Assembly (NCBI GenBank): GCA_015178975.1
Contig: WHVD01000004.1
Coordinates: forward strand, 1,612,001 to 1,676,000
DNA: 64,000 bases
Reading direction: 5' to 3'
Source: Hysterangium stoloniferum
Taxonomy: Eukaryota; Basidiomycota; Agaricomycetes; Hysterangiales; Hysterangiaceae
Positions 50,764-62,260 of this stretch are shown in pieces; position 1 is the first letter of the stretch; every line of letters begins with the position of its first letter. The notes under the pieces are model-generated. The model had not been told where the DNA came from, made no database searches, and worked only from the letters and a program-made list of their open reading frames with translations. Position numbers and translations under genes: made by a program.

Positions 50764-51087
50764 CTTGAGTTTTCTTAGTACCATAAAATTTGGATTGTAG
50801 GGGACTCCAAAAGAGTGTTGTGGATAGATAAGACCAACATTAACAAAATTGCATCTGGTGGAAAGGTGTCATAGTCCAGTTTTCATAGTACTGAGCAAAC
50901 TCAAGTGACTTCTGATAATGAGTCTTCAACATGGGTACTTTCTTCTTTGTTGCAGTGTAAAAACCATTGTTCTTGAGTACATTCCTGACTGTTTGGGGCG
51001 TGACAGAGTTGGGGACAGTAGAATTAATGAATTGGGTAGCTTGAACAGCATTGTCAAGATTTCCAGAGCTAATTTGATGGACAATTG

Positions 51088-51335
51088 TGTTATGACCAGA
51101 AATCCCACCAGACTCCGGGCACTAACTTATATGCACCTGCTCCCTACACACACCAATTATCAGTTTACTGGAATACCCACTGGACTCTGGATGTCAGACC
51201 TGTCCATGCTCGACCTTCATTACTTCAGTATCAGTCACCGGAATACCTGCCAGACTCCACTCCTGTCTATCTCCAACCCTGTCCTATGCACCAGTCACCA
51301 GACCCCACTTGGAAAATGGAAAACCTGACATGAGT
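51088..51335 (+). repeat. Chromovirus LTR 5' fragment in the foldback arm
   Basis: Starts TGTTATGACCAGAAATCCCA and follows the first ~250 bp of the LTR at 29598 with CpG to TpG/CpA changes. The right end is broken. Confidence 0.75.
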
Positions 51336-51849
51336 CAGTGTTAGTCTGGATTTGAGGATAGGAATACCCCTCTGGAAGAAGAGAGATAATATTAATGTGC
51401 TGAGTAGCAGAAATAGCTTTCATAGTGATGGTAAAAGCTAAGAAGTGGTTGAACCAACTGTCAACATGTCAAACAGATGGAAACAAGTCACATGACATAT
51501 TTATTATTATTACAATTGGTTTAGACTTATATTTTTACTGAAATAGTGGCTTTTCTGTTAAAATAATATAGGGTCAAAAAATCATTCCAATGAGTGATTA
51601 TTTTGTTTCATTTATTATTCCACCATTTTGCTTCAAATTACATAAGCTAAGCATCCATTTCAAACTAATATGCTATACTATGTGGGGTAATATTTTAAGA
51701 ATGTTCTGATGTCTGGTATGTGTATTGTGAATCAATCTTTCCAAAGACAAAAAAACATTGGAACGATTTTTTGAGCCACTGTATGTCTGAATACATTAAT
51801 GTCTTTCATCCTAGTTTGTATTCTCTGAATATTGGAAACCCATACCTGT

Positions 51850-52214
51850 TGTATTCCTGATTAGTTATGCTCTTCTTCTACTTTCCTTGTCTCCTCATTA
51901 GTACTGTGAGATGCTGGAAATCTGTATATATACCAAACTGTAAAGTAGTTACAGGACAATCAGAATGTCAACTAAGTTACTCTACTAGCTCTTCACTACT
52001 CTCTTGGAAACTCCAAACTCCTCTCTCCCTGCCCTCGATTGACCCAGGAGTCCGACAGTTCATCCACTGTTCAGATTCCTCATAGATAAATTCTCATATC
52101 TTTGAAATTTAAGGACAACTGACAGTAACTTTGCAAGGGCACAGCACACAAGCTGAAGCCATCTCCTTCCATTCAGACTCTGTCAGACTTCTGACCTCAT
52201 GACATGCAACTTAA
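51850..52214 (+). repeat. Eroded family 2 LTR, 3' part
   Basis: Contains GTAGTTACAGGACAATCAGAATGTC, GAAATTTAAGGACA, GCACAGCACACAAGCTGAAGCC and ends CAACTTAACA, matching 40310-40640 with CpG loss. Confidence 0.7.
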
Positions 52215-52640
52215 CAATCTGTGTCAGTATTTTCTCACTACTACTGTTGATAAGGCCCAGGACAAGTCTGAGACTATCAAAGAGTTGAGTACTATGGCAC
52301 TTCAATCTGTGGCCCCTATTTCTACACCCAGAGCCATTAGGCCATCAAGAATTCCAGTATCACCACTAACCAAAACACAAAAAGCTATGATGCCAACTAC
52401 TCTGCAAGTGATATCACTAATTTGTGATTCAGAAGAAGTTCAAGAAAGCATATAAAATCTCTGACATTGCCAATGGTGACTTTGTACTTTGGTAAAACCA
52501 CTCAAGAATGGTGGCAACCTTATCTATTGAGTCCTCCAATTCCACCTCTATCTTTTCTTGTGGATTATCTCAATTTCTTAGATGAATTATATGCTCAATT
52601 TGGAGAGATATTAAGTTTCATGTGAGGACTTATTCCAGAA
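52215..52640 (+). pseudogene. Gag relic behind the family 2 LTR
   Basis: Fragments in two frames (52204-52455 and about 52470-52610). The second reads LRMPMVTLYFGKTTQEWWQP-like sequence with 'LSFLVDYLNFLDELYAQFG', typical of a gypsy capsid (the 'F...WW..' and 'F...L...FG' helices). It gives the internal region of the family whose solo LTRs occur at 36751, 39919 and 60158, if the neighbouring LTR is its own. Confidence 0.5.
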
Positions 52641-53040
52641 CTACTGAGAAATAACTGGGAATTCAGATACATCCAGCTAGGGTTAGGACTTGGCTTCAGC
52701 TTATATGCTGAGCCACTGTGCCAACACTTGGATGTCCTTAATTTCAGAACACTGATAAGTGTTGGAGAGTGTCTGGATATTGAGCATACAGAAAGAGCAG
52801 AGGAATAAGCTAACTAAGTCGATCTCAGATCTATGGTGTAAGTGCACATGTGCAAAAACTAATATACATATGTAGGTTCTCTGGCTATTGTGCTATGGAT
52901 TCAGAGCACAATAAGGATGGATTAAAAAGAAGTTCCAAATCAGGAACATAATAAACAAATGAATGAATACTTGTCAATGGACAAGTTACCAAATACAGAA
53001 CCAGGGTGAGTTCAGTATGTCTGGAGATTAGTTAGTTTCT
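52641..53040 (-). repeat. Eroded family 2 LTR, minus orientation
   Basis: GGACTTGGCTTCAGCTTATATG at 52686 and GGATGTCCTTAATTTC are the inverted LTR end. The following ACTAAGTCGATCTCAGATC...CATAATAAACAAATGAATGA recurs at 34975-35140. Confidence 0.6.
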
Positions 53041-53289
53041 GGAGATGGAGAATAGATATATCAGAATATTGGAATATCTGATATATGTGGAGAAAAGGTT
53101 ATTCAGCAAGGAATTGTCCAAAATGACAATCTTGACCAGTAGCCAAAGGAAGAATTGTTGAATGTCAAGACATGACAACTCAATCCAATAAAAATTCAAC
53201 TTCAAATCTTCAATTGAATGAAGATACTCTTCAGACATGTGTGGGGTATCAAAGAAAATTCAATCATATCAAAAAAAATTCAAGTTTAA

Positions 53290-53965
53290 TATTATGACTG
53301 GTAACAATTTCTTATTCATTAACTAATGAGCTTAAATCAGAGAAAATTTCGAAAATAAAAGGATTAATTGATTCAGGGTGTAGTCACATACTTCCTGACA
53401 AAATATTTGCTCAAAGAAGAATCTATCCTACTATTGACTCAATAATTCATTATCTCTAAAAATAATCAATGGATCTATTCCAACATCTGGAAAAATTACG
53501 ACTACATTACAAGTCTACCTCCATCTGGAGAAACTCAAGAATTACAGTTCTCTTCACCAATTGTGACTCATCTTCTCATGTAGTATTTGGACTCAACTGG
53601 CTGAAGCAATACAAACATGTGATTGACTGGTGATCTTGCCATATATCATTTGAACCTACTTCAACACCTTTGCCAAATCTGACTTCGATTCAATTGTCAA
53701 TAGAGACTTTATTGAAAAAGAAGGATGCTTCAACCTCAGTGAGTCATTCATTTACTTCTGGACAATCCATGAAAAATCAAGACTTGAGACTATTAATCCA
53801 TGTAGCAAGACTTGTAAGGCCTCTGGTGCTGGCAACTTCTACTTCTACTTCATTTGACATACCAAATGTTCTGACAGAATATTTCAACTTTTCAGCTGTC
53901 TTCAACAACAAAAGAGCTGAAGCCTACCTCAACATTGAAGCTATGACCATGCTATCCCATTAGAA
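53290..53965 (+). pseudogene. Gypsy protease and pre-RT relic
   Basis: SKIKGLIDSGCSHILPDKIF (about 53348-53407) contains the DSG active site of an aspartic protease. VFGLNWLKQYKHVIDW (53585-53630) is the block just before RT. After it only a degraded linker ends near 53960 with EYFNFSAVFNNKRAEAY, matching the 'FSKRKA' segment of the RT start. Frameshifts present. Confidence 0.78.
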
Positions 53966-54221
53966 GAAGGAACAACTCCACCTATGGGACTAGGCAACAG
54001 CATGGGTATGGCCAACCCACATAGGTCACAGGTAGGTATGGGCCACAGGTACACAGACCCCAACCCACACCTATCATTGGGGTTTTATTACAAAACAGAA
54101 CTGTACAATGTCAAACTTGAACCTTATCCTAGACTACAATACACAGGCTGTGAAATACAGTGCACTCCAAATCTCATCCATCATGCAGCTAAATATCTTC
54201 TCCAACACTGAAAAATGAGTC
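53966..54221. other. Short unassigned stretch
   Basis: Contains short repeats of CCACATAGGTCACAGGTA type and no recognised gene. Confidence 0.4.
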
Positions 54222-55427
54222 ATGAAGTTGACAGACAAGGCAAAGGCTGCAGTGGATGAATGTGGAGGTAAATCTCGACCAGTGAAAAGGAAGAACAACA
54301 GAAATAGGAGTACACTGGCAATAAATTCAAAAAAGGCTCAGGTGGCCCAAGCAACTGGTGACAATGACAAAGATAGCACAATGCCATCATTGCCATCATT
54401 GCCATCATCATTGACTCTGGTAGAGCACACCACACCAACACAACCAGTGTGACCCAATGCAGGAGTAAAGGATTGGTGGCATGCAATGTCCAAAATGGAA
54501 GAGGAACAGGAGGTGTGTGGAGATAAACCATCATAAGAATCAAGTCCACAGCCTGAAAGTGCAGATGACAAGTTGGGTATGTCTACATCCAATGTAACAT
54601 CATTGAAATCAGTTAATTGACCTGTTCTAGAACACTTATTAAATATTGGGTGTCACCTGTTTATGCCTTCTTTGATCCGACAACCAAAAGTATTGACACT
54701 GATGGTTGTCTGGCACATGAGTTCAAGTGTAGTGCTCAAGGCTGCAAGGTCACAGTTTGGAGATATCTGGAGAAGAAGGATGTGAGATCAACCAGTAACA
54801 TGCACAAGAATGTCAAAGATGCTGGGGTGATGAAGTATTGAATGCTGTGGATGATGCAAAGGATGCTGATGAGGTTCCTTTGAAATGGATCAATCACTGC
54901 AACATTTGAGCATAAGGGGAAAGGTAAAGTTACTTACTCACACAGGCAACATACTCAAGCAGAAACAAAGTGAGGTCTTCACATAGTACCTGATCTGCAC
55001 ATCATCTGACCTGCAATATTGCAGGGCCAAACGTGTGTGCTGGGTATCTGAAAGCCTATTACCATTTGAGATTGTGAAGGATCAGGCATTCCAGCATTTA
55101 ATGAAGGCTGGAAGACTGGAATACTACTTACCACATCCCACAACTATCTCACATGACATGAGACCTTTGCATGAAAATGTCAATGCATTGCTAAAATGTT
55201 AAGGGTTAGTCACATCTACCTATCTGCTACCATGGACTCATTATCACATACCAGGGATATGAAGGAAAGATTAGTTTTACCACCAATGCTTGGATGTCCC
55301 CAAACCATAAAGTGTTGTGGTGCTCTTGGTGCATTTGGAACACAATAGTTGCCACTTCACATGCCATTAGAAATAATTGAGGTTGTGAGGGTGAGGGATT
55401 ACATATGATGATGACAAGATGACAGTC

Positions 55428-56122
55428 ACAGCTGTTTCGGGTACATAGTGTGGTGTTTGAAAATCAATAAAAAAATTCTGCTTTGGTCCCAAAAATAAAT
55501 TGCGGTGTAACTCCATAACAGGGAGGAAGTAAGATATAATACTTTGTATTCACCATATATATATATGGGGAAGCTATTTATATACTCAGAATCTCTTATT
55601 TCCTGTTATTTAACATTTGGACCTCTGTCAAAGAATCAACTCCCCCGCCACAATTACAACTTTTTCAGTTTGAAACTTGGGGAGAATAATATTATATATT
55701 ATATATATAAAAGCATAAACAAGGGTGGATGCCTATACAGCATGGAATGTAGGGAAAGGCTAGACCTATATTAATGCAGCATACAAGTGTCGCCATTCAC
55801 TACATTCTGTACTGTATAAGCATTCATTATTATTTAGACTTTTATATATAATATATCATATTATTCTCCCTGGGTTTCAACCCAAACAAGTCTGCAATTG
55901 TGGCGGGGGAGCTGATTCTTTCACAGAGGTCCAAATGTTAAATGACAGGAAATAAGAAGTTCTGAGTATAGTAATAGCTTGCTCCATATATATATATGGT
56001 GAATACAAAGTATTATATCTTACTTCCTCCCTGTTATGGAGTTACATGGCAATTTATTTTTGACCAAAGCGGAATTGTTTTATTGATTTTCAAACACCAC
56101 ACTATGTACCCGAAACAGCTGT
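55428..56122. mobile_element. Long-inverted-repeat MITE in the hAT gene
   Basis: The ends ACAGCTGTTTCGGGTACATA and its inverse are followed by arms of about 300 bp (TGTGGTGTTTGAAAATCAATAA, ACTCCATAACAGGGAGGAAG, CCATATATATATATGG and so on) that meet near 55760-55790. It separates two halves of the conserved hAT catalytic domain. A target duplication is not clear. It contains no gene. Confidence 0.85.
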
Positions 56123-56982
56123 AATGATGGTTTAGTTACATACAGGACTGGAACTCGCCACAGTCTTTGCAAAGATGCTAGAGGATTTTAAGCTCGTAGA
56201 TAAGGTGTGGTGGATGATGAAATGACTTACTCCATGCTGAAAACTGCTGTAGGTCTTGAGCGTAACCTGCAATAATACATCTAAGAATTATGCCATAGAG
56301 AGCTTGAGGACATTGTCCCATCCTTCGGTGGCTCTACAAGTCATACTTGCTGCTTCCTGCACATCATCAACATTGTAGCTAAATAACTGATCTGACAATT
56401 TGATGTGAAAAAGAAAGACACCAATGGTGTGATCAATGGAGGGGCTGGCAGCACAGTCAATGAGGATTTGATTGTGCAACTGCCTGAGTTGGATGTTTAG
56501 TGCTGGAATGGCGGGCAATGATGCCACAATAGTTGTGGGTGGTGAGGAGCTAGCAGACAATGATGAGGGTTGGGTTGATGAAGTGGAGTCACTGAATGAG
56601 GAAGAATCCCTCGAACTTGAAACAACCATACTTCCTTTGAAGTTAGTACTTGTAAAGGTTCATTATGGGACCAGTTGAATACCACTGAACTGATGGCAGA
56701 CCACTGCATTAGCTGCAGAACCTTGCTTACAAGATAATCCACTTGACAACTATTGTCCTTCCAGCTTGGCAAGGTATCTCCAAATAGTTGAAGATGTCTA
56801 TCAGCCTCATGCTTCACAACATGTCAACTCACTGGAACTCAAGATTTGATATGCTTGAATATGCACTGAAGCATTGGAAGGCAGTAGATGCAGTGACCCA
56901 ATGAAGAGACCTGGGACTGAGAAAATTTGAGCTTGGGGACCATGAGTGGGTTATCATTGAGCAGCTACACAATGTACTGAAG

Positions 56983-57062
56983 GTCAGTAATACATACCCT
57001 TTTTGCATTGTCTTTGTGCTGATTAGTAAATAAATAACAATTATTCGGTATTGTTATTATAG
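56983..57062 (+). other. Intron 1 of the hAT gene
   Basis: 80 nt, AAG/GTCAGT...TTATTATAG/ATT. Removing it joins ...VLK to ILKDATLYFS with the correct frame, the expected family sequence. Confidence 0.8.
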
Positions 57063-57280
57063 ATTCTCAAAGATGCCACACTGTATTTCTCACACTCCAC
57101 TCCCAACCTTGCCACAGTCATCCCTGTCATGGACCATATTGACAAGCATCTCACAACCCTTGGACATGACAAGAAGTATGTATATGGTTGCCATTCATGC
57201 AGCAGTGGAGCTGGAAAAGAAGACCCTCAACCACTACTCCAGTTTAACAGACAACTCTGAAGTATACAGGATTGCAATGA

Positions 57281-57338
57281 GTAAGTCCTCCATTCCCATT
57301 TGATTTGTGACATTGTCCAACTAACATTAATATTACAG
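57281..57338 (+). other. Intron 2 of the hAT gene
   Basis: 58 nt, ATGA/GTAAGT...CTAAC (57320)...TTACAG/TC. Joining gives RIAMILYPQHKLVYF, as expected for the family. Confidence 0.85.
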
Positions 57339-57620
57339 TCTTATATCCACAACATAAGCTGGTGTACTTCAAGGCAGCATGCTGGCAGGACAATTGGATT
57401 GAGACTGCAAAAAAGCTGGGCCATGATGAGTGTGGACAATCATACACAACAAATGATGACCTTGATGTTAAGATGATTGAGACAGGGCTGACCCCAATGC
57501 AGGGAGACATCACAAGGTGTGTACATCCTCTCACTACCCACAAAATCCATACTGACAGATTTGGTCACCTGCCACTCCTAGCTCACCAACATCTTCAATG
57601 ACTTACCAGCACTTGCACCA

Positions 57621-57878
57621 CCTAAAGAAACTGACCTTGGCTCCGAAATCGACTGCTACCTCAGTGCAATGGACTCCCTGTGCTAAAAAGAAAGATGTGC
57701 CACCAATATTAAATGAATGTCTGAAGGCTGTTCCCCATCCCCATGTGTGAAGAATGAAGTTTACTCATGCAAGTGCTGCTTTTTTGACCATTGGTCTTAT
57801 CTCACCTCTGTTGTCTAGCTAGCAAAACAGCAGACCATCAGGTCCAGCTGGAACAACTTTCAATAAATTGATCAGTGT
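57621..57878. other. Spacer between hAT and recombinase relics
   Basis: No clear coding sequence. The hAT dimerisation domain, expected here, is only hinted at. Confidence 0.35.
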
Positions 57879-59800
57879 TTATATTGGGTAGGTCCCTTGT
57901 TGATCTGTTAGGTATACTGCTTGGGTTTCACCAGCTTTGGCAGTTTTGGCCAAAGGTAAGTCCAAACATGCATACCTCTTGCCATCATTGTCTCGACTAA
58001 TTAGGACATCCTTCTGCTTTAAATGTTCCTTGGTATCAAACTTTGATCTGGATGCATTAAATCCCAAAAGGCACAAGTTGATATGGCCCAAACACAGGCA
58101 TTGAAGGCACTGTTCAAATCCAATGACATCTTCAATGTGAATAGCATCTTCAATTTTATTGGTGGATGTGGTGGTCACTTTCATGTATTACCTTGTAGCC
58201 CCTTAGTGACCATTCAATTTGTATCTGTTCATCACTGACAATGGTGGTGGCCAACCTTGAGCTATGTGCTATTCTCTAACTGCCACTACATATTTCCAAG
58301 TGATGCTAACTGAAACAGTTTTGAACACCACCCCAGCAGTCAGTTCCTCACTGAGCAATGATGAGTCCACCACTGCCCAAAGTGCAAATAAATGTAAAAT
58401 TGGGAAGGATGCCAGTAGTCTGTCCACTTCTGCTACAGAGAAAATATCACAAAATACATGGAACTTGCAAAGACCTGATCCATAGCTATTTGTATCTTGC
58501 ACTGTGGATGGTGGTGTGTTGATCCCTTTCCACATGAACAGCCTCTCCCCACCTTTACATGGCAGCCTCAGTACTGACAGAATGAGGTGTAATTGTCCAG
58601 TTGGGAGTGTCTGAAATGTTGAGGCTAATGGTGCTGATGCCCTTGCAGATGCAATAGTGATTGGAACTGATGTAACAAGTGGCTGGGGATAACTACTGTG
58701 GCTTGGGATTGGACTTTCAGCAAGCCCTTGAGGACATTGGTGATGTGGGCTTGGGAGAGGGCATCCACAATTTCTTCCATCAATGGTATGAATTCGGTTC
58801 TTAGCTGTATTCAATTGGTGGCTAACAGTTTGTAACTTTCTTTTAGAATCTTGTGGTTATAAATTTGGTGTCCACTAAGAAAGATATGTGGTTTTCGAAA
58901 AATGGCTGTATGTGATATATGTGCTCTTTCAGTCCAATGTCAAATCCATTATCCAAACCTGCTATAATATTCTGCCAGTCCTGCAATATACCATATTTAC
59001 TCAATATACATACATGCTGTGCCGACAGGGTCAAGCAGCATTATGACCCACCTCGGGTCAGGGTTTTCTGCAGGTTCCTGCTCTGTGGTTATCCTTGAAG
59101 AAGATGCTACATGCATGAGTGTTGATACAGCTGTTACCCCATCTGCACTGTGACTCGAGTGCCCAGCCAAAGAAAAATTGTTTGCCATTGGGGGCAGTGA
59201 GAGCATGTTTATTTTTGGCTCCTTGTGCAATTGAGGCAGGGTTCTTTCCTGCCATTGTACACTTTGACTTGCAGTCAGCAGGCAGATGACCTTGGACTCT
59301 GCATCAAAAACAATGCAAGGAGTCCTTGTTGGTGCATGGTCTCTTTCGTGGTGATCCAGCTGGGGGGGGGGGGGGGGGGGCTGCAGCCATGAGCACTTGG
59401 GTGGTGTGACTGAGGTGTGGATCACCTCCACTGACTGTAGTGCTGTTTGGATTGATATAATCGTCAGCACCTCAGCATCTAAGCAGCCCAAGTTGTGATA
59501 TAAGTTGTGGGCAGCTGCCTCATGCTGTTGGATGTCGCAGTCCATGGCGACTTCCCAGTCATGTGACTTAGCAATTGACATCACAATAGCAATGGTGAGC
59601 TGCTAATACTGTACATTGGGTCTCTAGATGCCATCATGTGCTCTAGTGCAGTCAACTGCTGCATCTGTGGCTGATAGCCTTTCTCGGAAAAACAGTGGAT
59701 GAGTGACATTTGACTGCCTGCCATGTACACTCTGTTTGTTTCTAGTATCTTTGCCACCCAATGTGTCCTTCTTTCCATTTCAACCCAGTGATCCATTTTT
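57879..59800 (-). pseudogene. Tyrosine recombinase element relic (Crypton/DIRS-like)
   Basis: Minus strand. The N-terminal region (59796-58997) has a degraded Cys/His part near 59200-59060 with FFFGWALESQCRWGNSCINTHACS and a poly-Pro run from the G tract at 59362. The core-binding domain of a phage-integrase-type recombinase (58814-58269) has STVQDTNSYGSGLCKFHVFCD and RLLASFPILHLFALW. The start of the catalytic domain (58184-57879) has FEQCLQCLCLGHINLCLLGF, RSKFDTKEHL and DGKRYACLDLPLAKTAKAGE. The R-H-R-Y active-site tail is not found; it would lie left of 57879. Such proteins move circular DNA of Crypton or DIRS elements. Inactive. Confidence 0.65.
59362..59380. repeat. G19 homopolymer
   Basis: Nineteen consecutive G. 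On the minus strand it encodes a poly-Pro run in the recombinase relic. Its length is uncertain in any sequence read. Confidence 0.9.
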
Positions 59801-60157
59801 CATTGTATGAAATTAACCTAGAAACCTTCCACCAGTAAATCTCAAGGAGGAATTGAGATTTTCACTCTTAGATAGAAGGGTACCAGGCTACTATAAAGAA
59901 CTATGTACATAAGTGAGGAATAATCTGTAGACCCACAGTCATTATGCAGAGAATTACACCTACTTAACCCTTGGGGAGTAACACAGGGCCAGGACTAACC
60001 CACAGGTGTCATCATGGTGAGGTTACTACCAGTAAACCAAAATTCAACAAGGCCATTGTGGAAAGGTAGAAGTCATATCATAGAACAGATTCGAGTACAT
60101 TACCTTCCATATTCGGCCAGGTTTGTTGGAGTTATATCGCGCAGCAAAGGATGACTT
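59801..60157. other. Unassigned stretch
   Basis: No recognised content. Confidence 0.4.
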
Positions 60158-60896
60158 TGTTATGACCATGTTGCAGCTGTTCAGCCCCGAGGTTATCGCC
60201 ACCTATTGACAATTCAAGTTATCACTCAAGTCACCACATCGGAAACCATCGCCCCTGATGCTGACGTATAATTTCGTGGTAATCAAACTCCATTTACGCC
60301 CACGTCAAAATATACTCGTACTATCTGGTTAAACTTTTGATACGTCCCTTTTATTATGATGATCCATTCTATCCTATGTTTCACATATGTCTATATATAG
60401 TTGTAACCCTCGAACTATTTCCTTTTGCCGTAATTCCACTCTCGGTTATCATCGGCCTCCGAACTAATCATAAACTTCCCGTTCCTAGTCAAGCTTATTG
60501 TTAATATCATTTTCTGCCCTTCTCCCCATTAGTATTTTCTAGATGCCTGATACTTGTATATGAACCTGCTGTAGTTGTAGTTACTAGGCAATCAGAATAT
60601 CGACTCAGAATACCCTCTTATGCCTCCATAAGTCTCATACTAAGAATTCCATCTTCCGCCTTCGTGTGCACTCGCCCCCCTTTGGTCCCTGACCCCTCGG
60701 CCCGACACTTGACTCATCCCTCGATTCCGATCGGTAGTTGTCACTGAGAGGTATTTGCTGGGACTAGTCTTCGCCCACCTGAAATTTAAGGACACTTGAC
60801 GGACAACTGCAAGGGCGCAGCACATAAGCTGAAGCCAAGTCCTTCCGATCGGTCCCCGTCGGTCCACCGACGTTAGTCAGTTTCTAGTTCTTAACA
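60158..60896 (+). mobile_element. Solo LTR (family 2), plus orientation
   Basis: 739 bp, starts TGTTATGACC and ends TAGTTCTTAACA. Perfect 5-bp duplication GACTT at 60153-60157 and 60897-60901. Slightly more diverged than 39919-40640. Confidence 0.94.
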
Positions 60897-61249
60897 GACT
60901 TTTACTTTGTCATAGCTTTACTATTAGATATATTTATATCTATCTAATGATAACTATAGGTAGAATAACTAAGATACAACATAGATTCATAGAAATCCTT
61001 TGAATATCAACAAGGTCCAGTAAGAGTGGAAAAATAGACAATTTGCATCCTCACTTGAAGATCTTTGCCCTGAGCATGCTTGACATGTAGTTTATTATTC
61101 CCCTGCATTTGTCCCTATTCCAGCTTGGCCTTATTCTTAGTATGGTCAACTGTGCCTTGTTTCTTGTTCATTCATTTTGCCTTCTTATGTCATTGGATTA
61201 GTAGTACAATAAGTTTTAGTTCCATGTAGTCTACCAAATGTTTCTACTT
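60897..61249. other. Unassigned AT-rich stretch
   Basis: No recognised content. Confidence 0.4.
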
Positions 61250-61625
61250 ACAACCTGACCCGAAAATTAACTTAGCACCCACCTAGTATTCTATCTACTT
61301 GTCCTAGTAACTTACAACAGCATATTCCTGGAACCTCTGGGCCTCTGACTGAGACATAGCATATGCTCATGGCCCTGGGTCTCGGCCCACCCTCCCATCT
61401 CACCTCTTTGTGTATTCCTAGACTCTATGGAGTCTACCATGTCCTCCCCTCTGAAATTGGACAGGACAATTGTGTGAGGGTGCAGTACATAAGCTGAAGC
61501 CAAGTCCTACCTGTACCAGAAGCTCTGCAGGCTTTCCTGAGATATGTACCTACCTGTAAGCCACTAGCATAACAGTGTTTTCTGATCCAATATTGCAGAT
61601 TGTTTTCAGTCATGCCCCCAAGAAA
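61250..61625 (+). repeat. Chromovirus LTR end and gag start (gypsy 3)
   Basis: CTGAAATTGGACAGGACAAT, GAGGGTGCAGTACATAAGCTGAAGCCAAGTCCTAC-like sequence and the LTR end TAACA at 61574, then the leader TTTTCTGATCCAATATTGCAGATTGTTTTCA and the gag ATG at 61612 (MPPR equivalent reads ATGCCCCCAAGAAA). It is interrupted there by the element 61626-62862 and resumes at 62863. Confidence 0.8.
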
Positions 61626-61825
61626 TGTTAGATTTTCGGGTAAAGCAAGCAGCCAGAGTCGTATAGTGACCGGGGGCACTAATTCTCACATTAATTAGCG
61701 CTCTTGTTATTAGTATATACAGTAACCCCCGTAGTTACGCATGCGTTTTTAACCAACAATATTACTCAGACAGTATTGTGCTCATCCTCTATAGGTCTGG
61801 TCATATTTTCATTGAAAAGTTAACA
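61626..61825 (+). repeat. Left LTR of the small LTR element
   Basis: TGTTAGATTTTCGGGTAAAG ... GAAAAGTTAACA. Differs from the right copy by substitutions and a small length change near 61720-61745 (the right copy has an extra CATGAACCCCC-type insertion and lacks ACAGTA). Confidence 0.92.
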
Positions 61826-61984
61826 TAAATGCATAACCTAGCTTGAGGGGCATCATCAAGCAACGCTGAGTGGGGCTGAAACCACTGCACTTGCACAGCT
61901 TTGACTAGCCGCTTGCTTTATCGTCACGGACATCGTACACCAATCCATTACAACACTAGTGCTACGAAGTCGAACCCGAATTGA

Positions 61985-62260
61985 AACTGTGGACACCTCA
62001 TTGAAAAGCATCACATGCTGACCCCGAATCGGAACTGTGGATGCCTTGTTGAAAAGCATCACACACCGAACCTGAACCCAAACCCATGGATGCCTTGTTG
62101 AAAAGCGTCGCACACTGAACCTGAACCCGAACTGTGGACACCTCGTTGAAAAGTGTTGCACACTGAACCCGAACCCGAACCATGGATGCCTCATTGAAAA
62201 GCATCGCACATCGAACCGAACCGTCAGCCACGCCTCATTGAACAGCGTGCATTGAACCCA
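61985..62260. repeat. ~54-bp minisatellite, about 5-6 copies
   Basis: Copies contain GAACTGTGGA(C/T)(A/G)CCT, (C/T)TTGAAAAGC(A/G)T and CACACTGAACCTGAACCCGAA. Located inside the small LTR element. Confidence 0.85.

Larger units (their letters stand above)
50024..51781. mobile_element. Palindromic Tc1 foldback element, 1.76 kb
   Basis: Starts CAGTGGCTCAAAAGATTG and ends AATCGTTTTTTGAGCCACTG-like sequence, flanked by TA on both sides. The left arm (50024-50780) is inverted in the right arm (about 50885-51781), including the transposase N-terminal region. The right arm has lost about 120 bp, replaced by a chromovirus LTR fragment (51088-51335). The centre (50780-50885) is unique. Confidence 0.85.
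54222..57620 (+). pseudogene. hAT-family transposase, interrupted
   Basis: Fungal hAT transposase. Basic Lys/Arg N-terminus (54222-54330). BED-type finger: SPVYAFFDPTTKSIDTDG, then HEFKCSAQGCKVTVWRYLEKK and the His-containing NMHKNVK (54650-54830). Then GKGKVTYSHRQHTQAETK (54916), YLPHPTTIS-like sequence (55125), the start of the catalytic RNase-H fold with a TFTTNAWMSPNHK-like block (55270), a 695-bp inverted-repeat insertion (55428-56122), SGLELAT..AKMLEDF-like sequence (56145), RWNSRFDML (56825) and the C-terminal part with ILKDATLYFSHSTPNLATVIPVMDH and HKLVYFKAACWQDNWIETAKKL. Two introns, at 56983-57062 and 57281-57338. Stops and frameshifts elsewhere. Confidence 0.82.
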
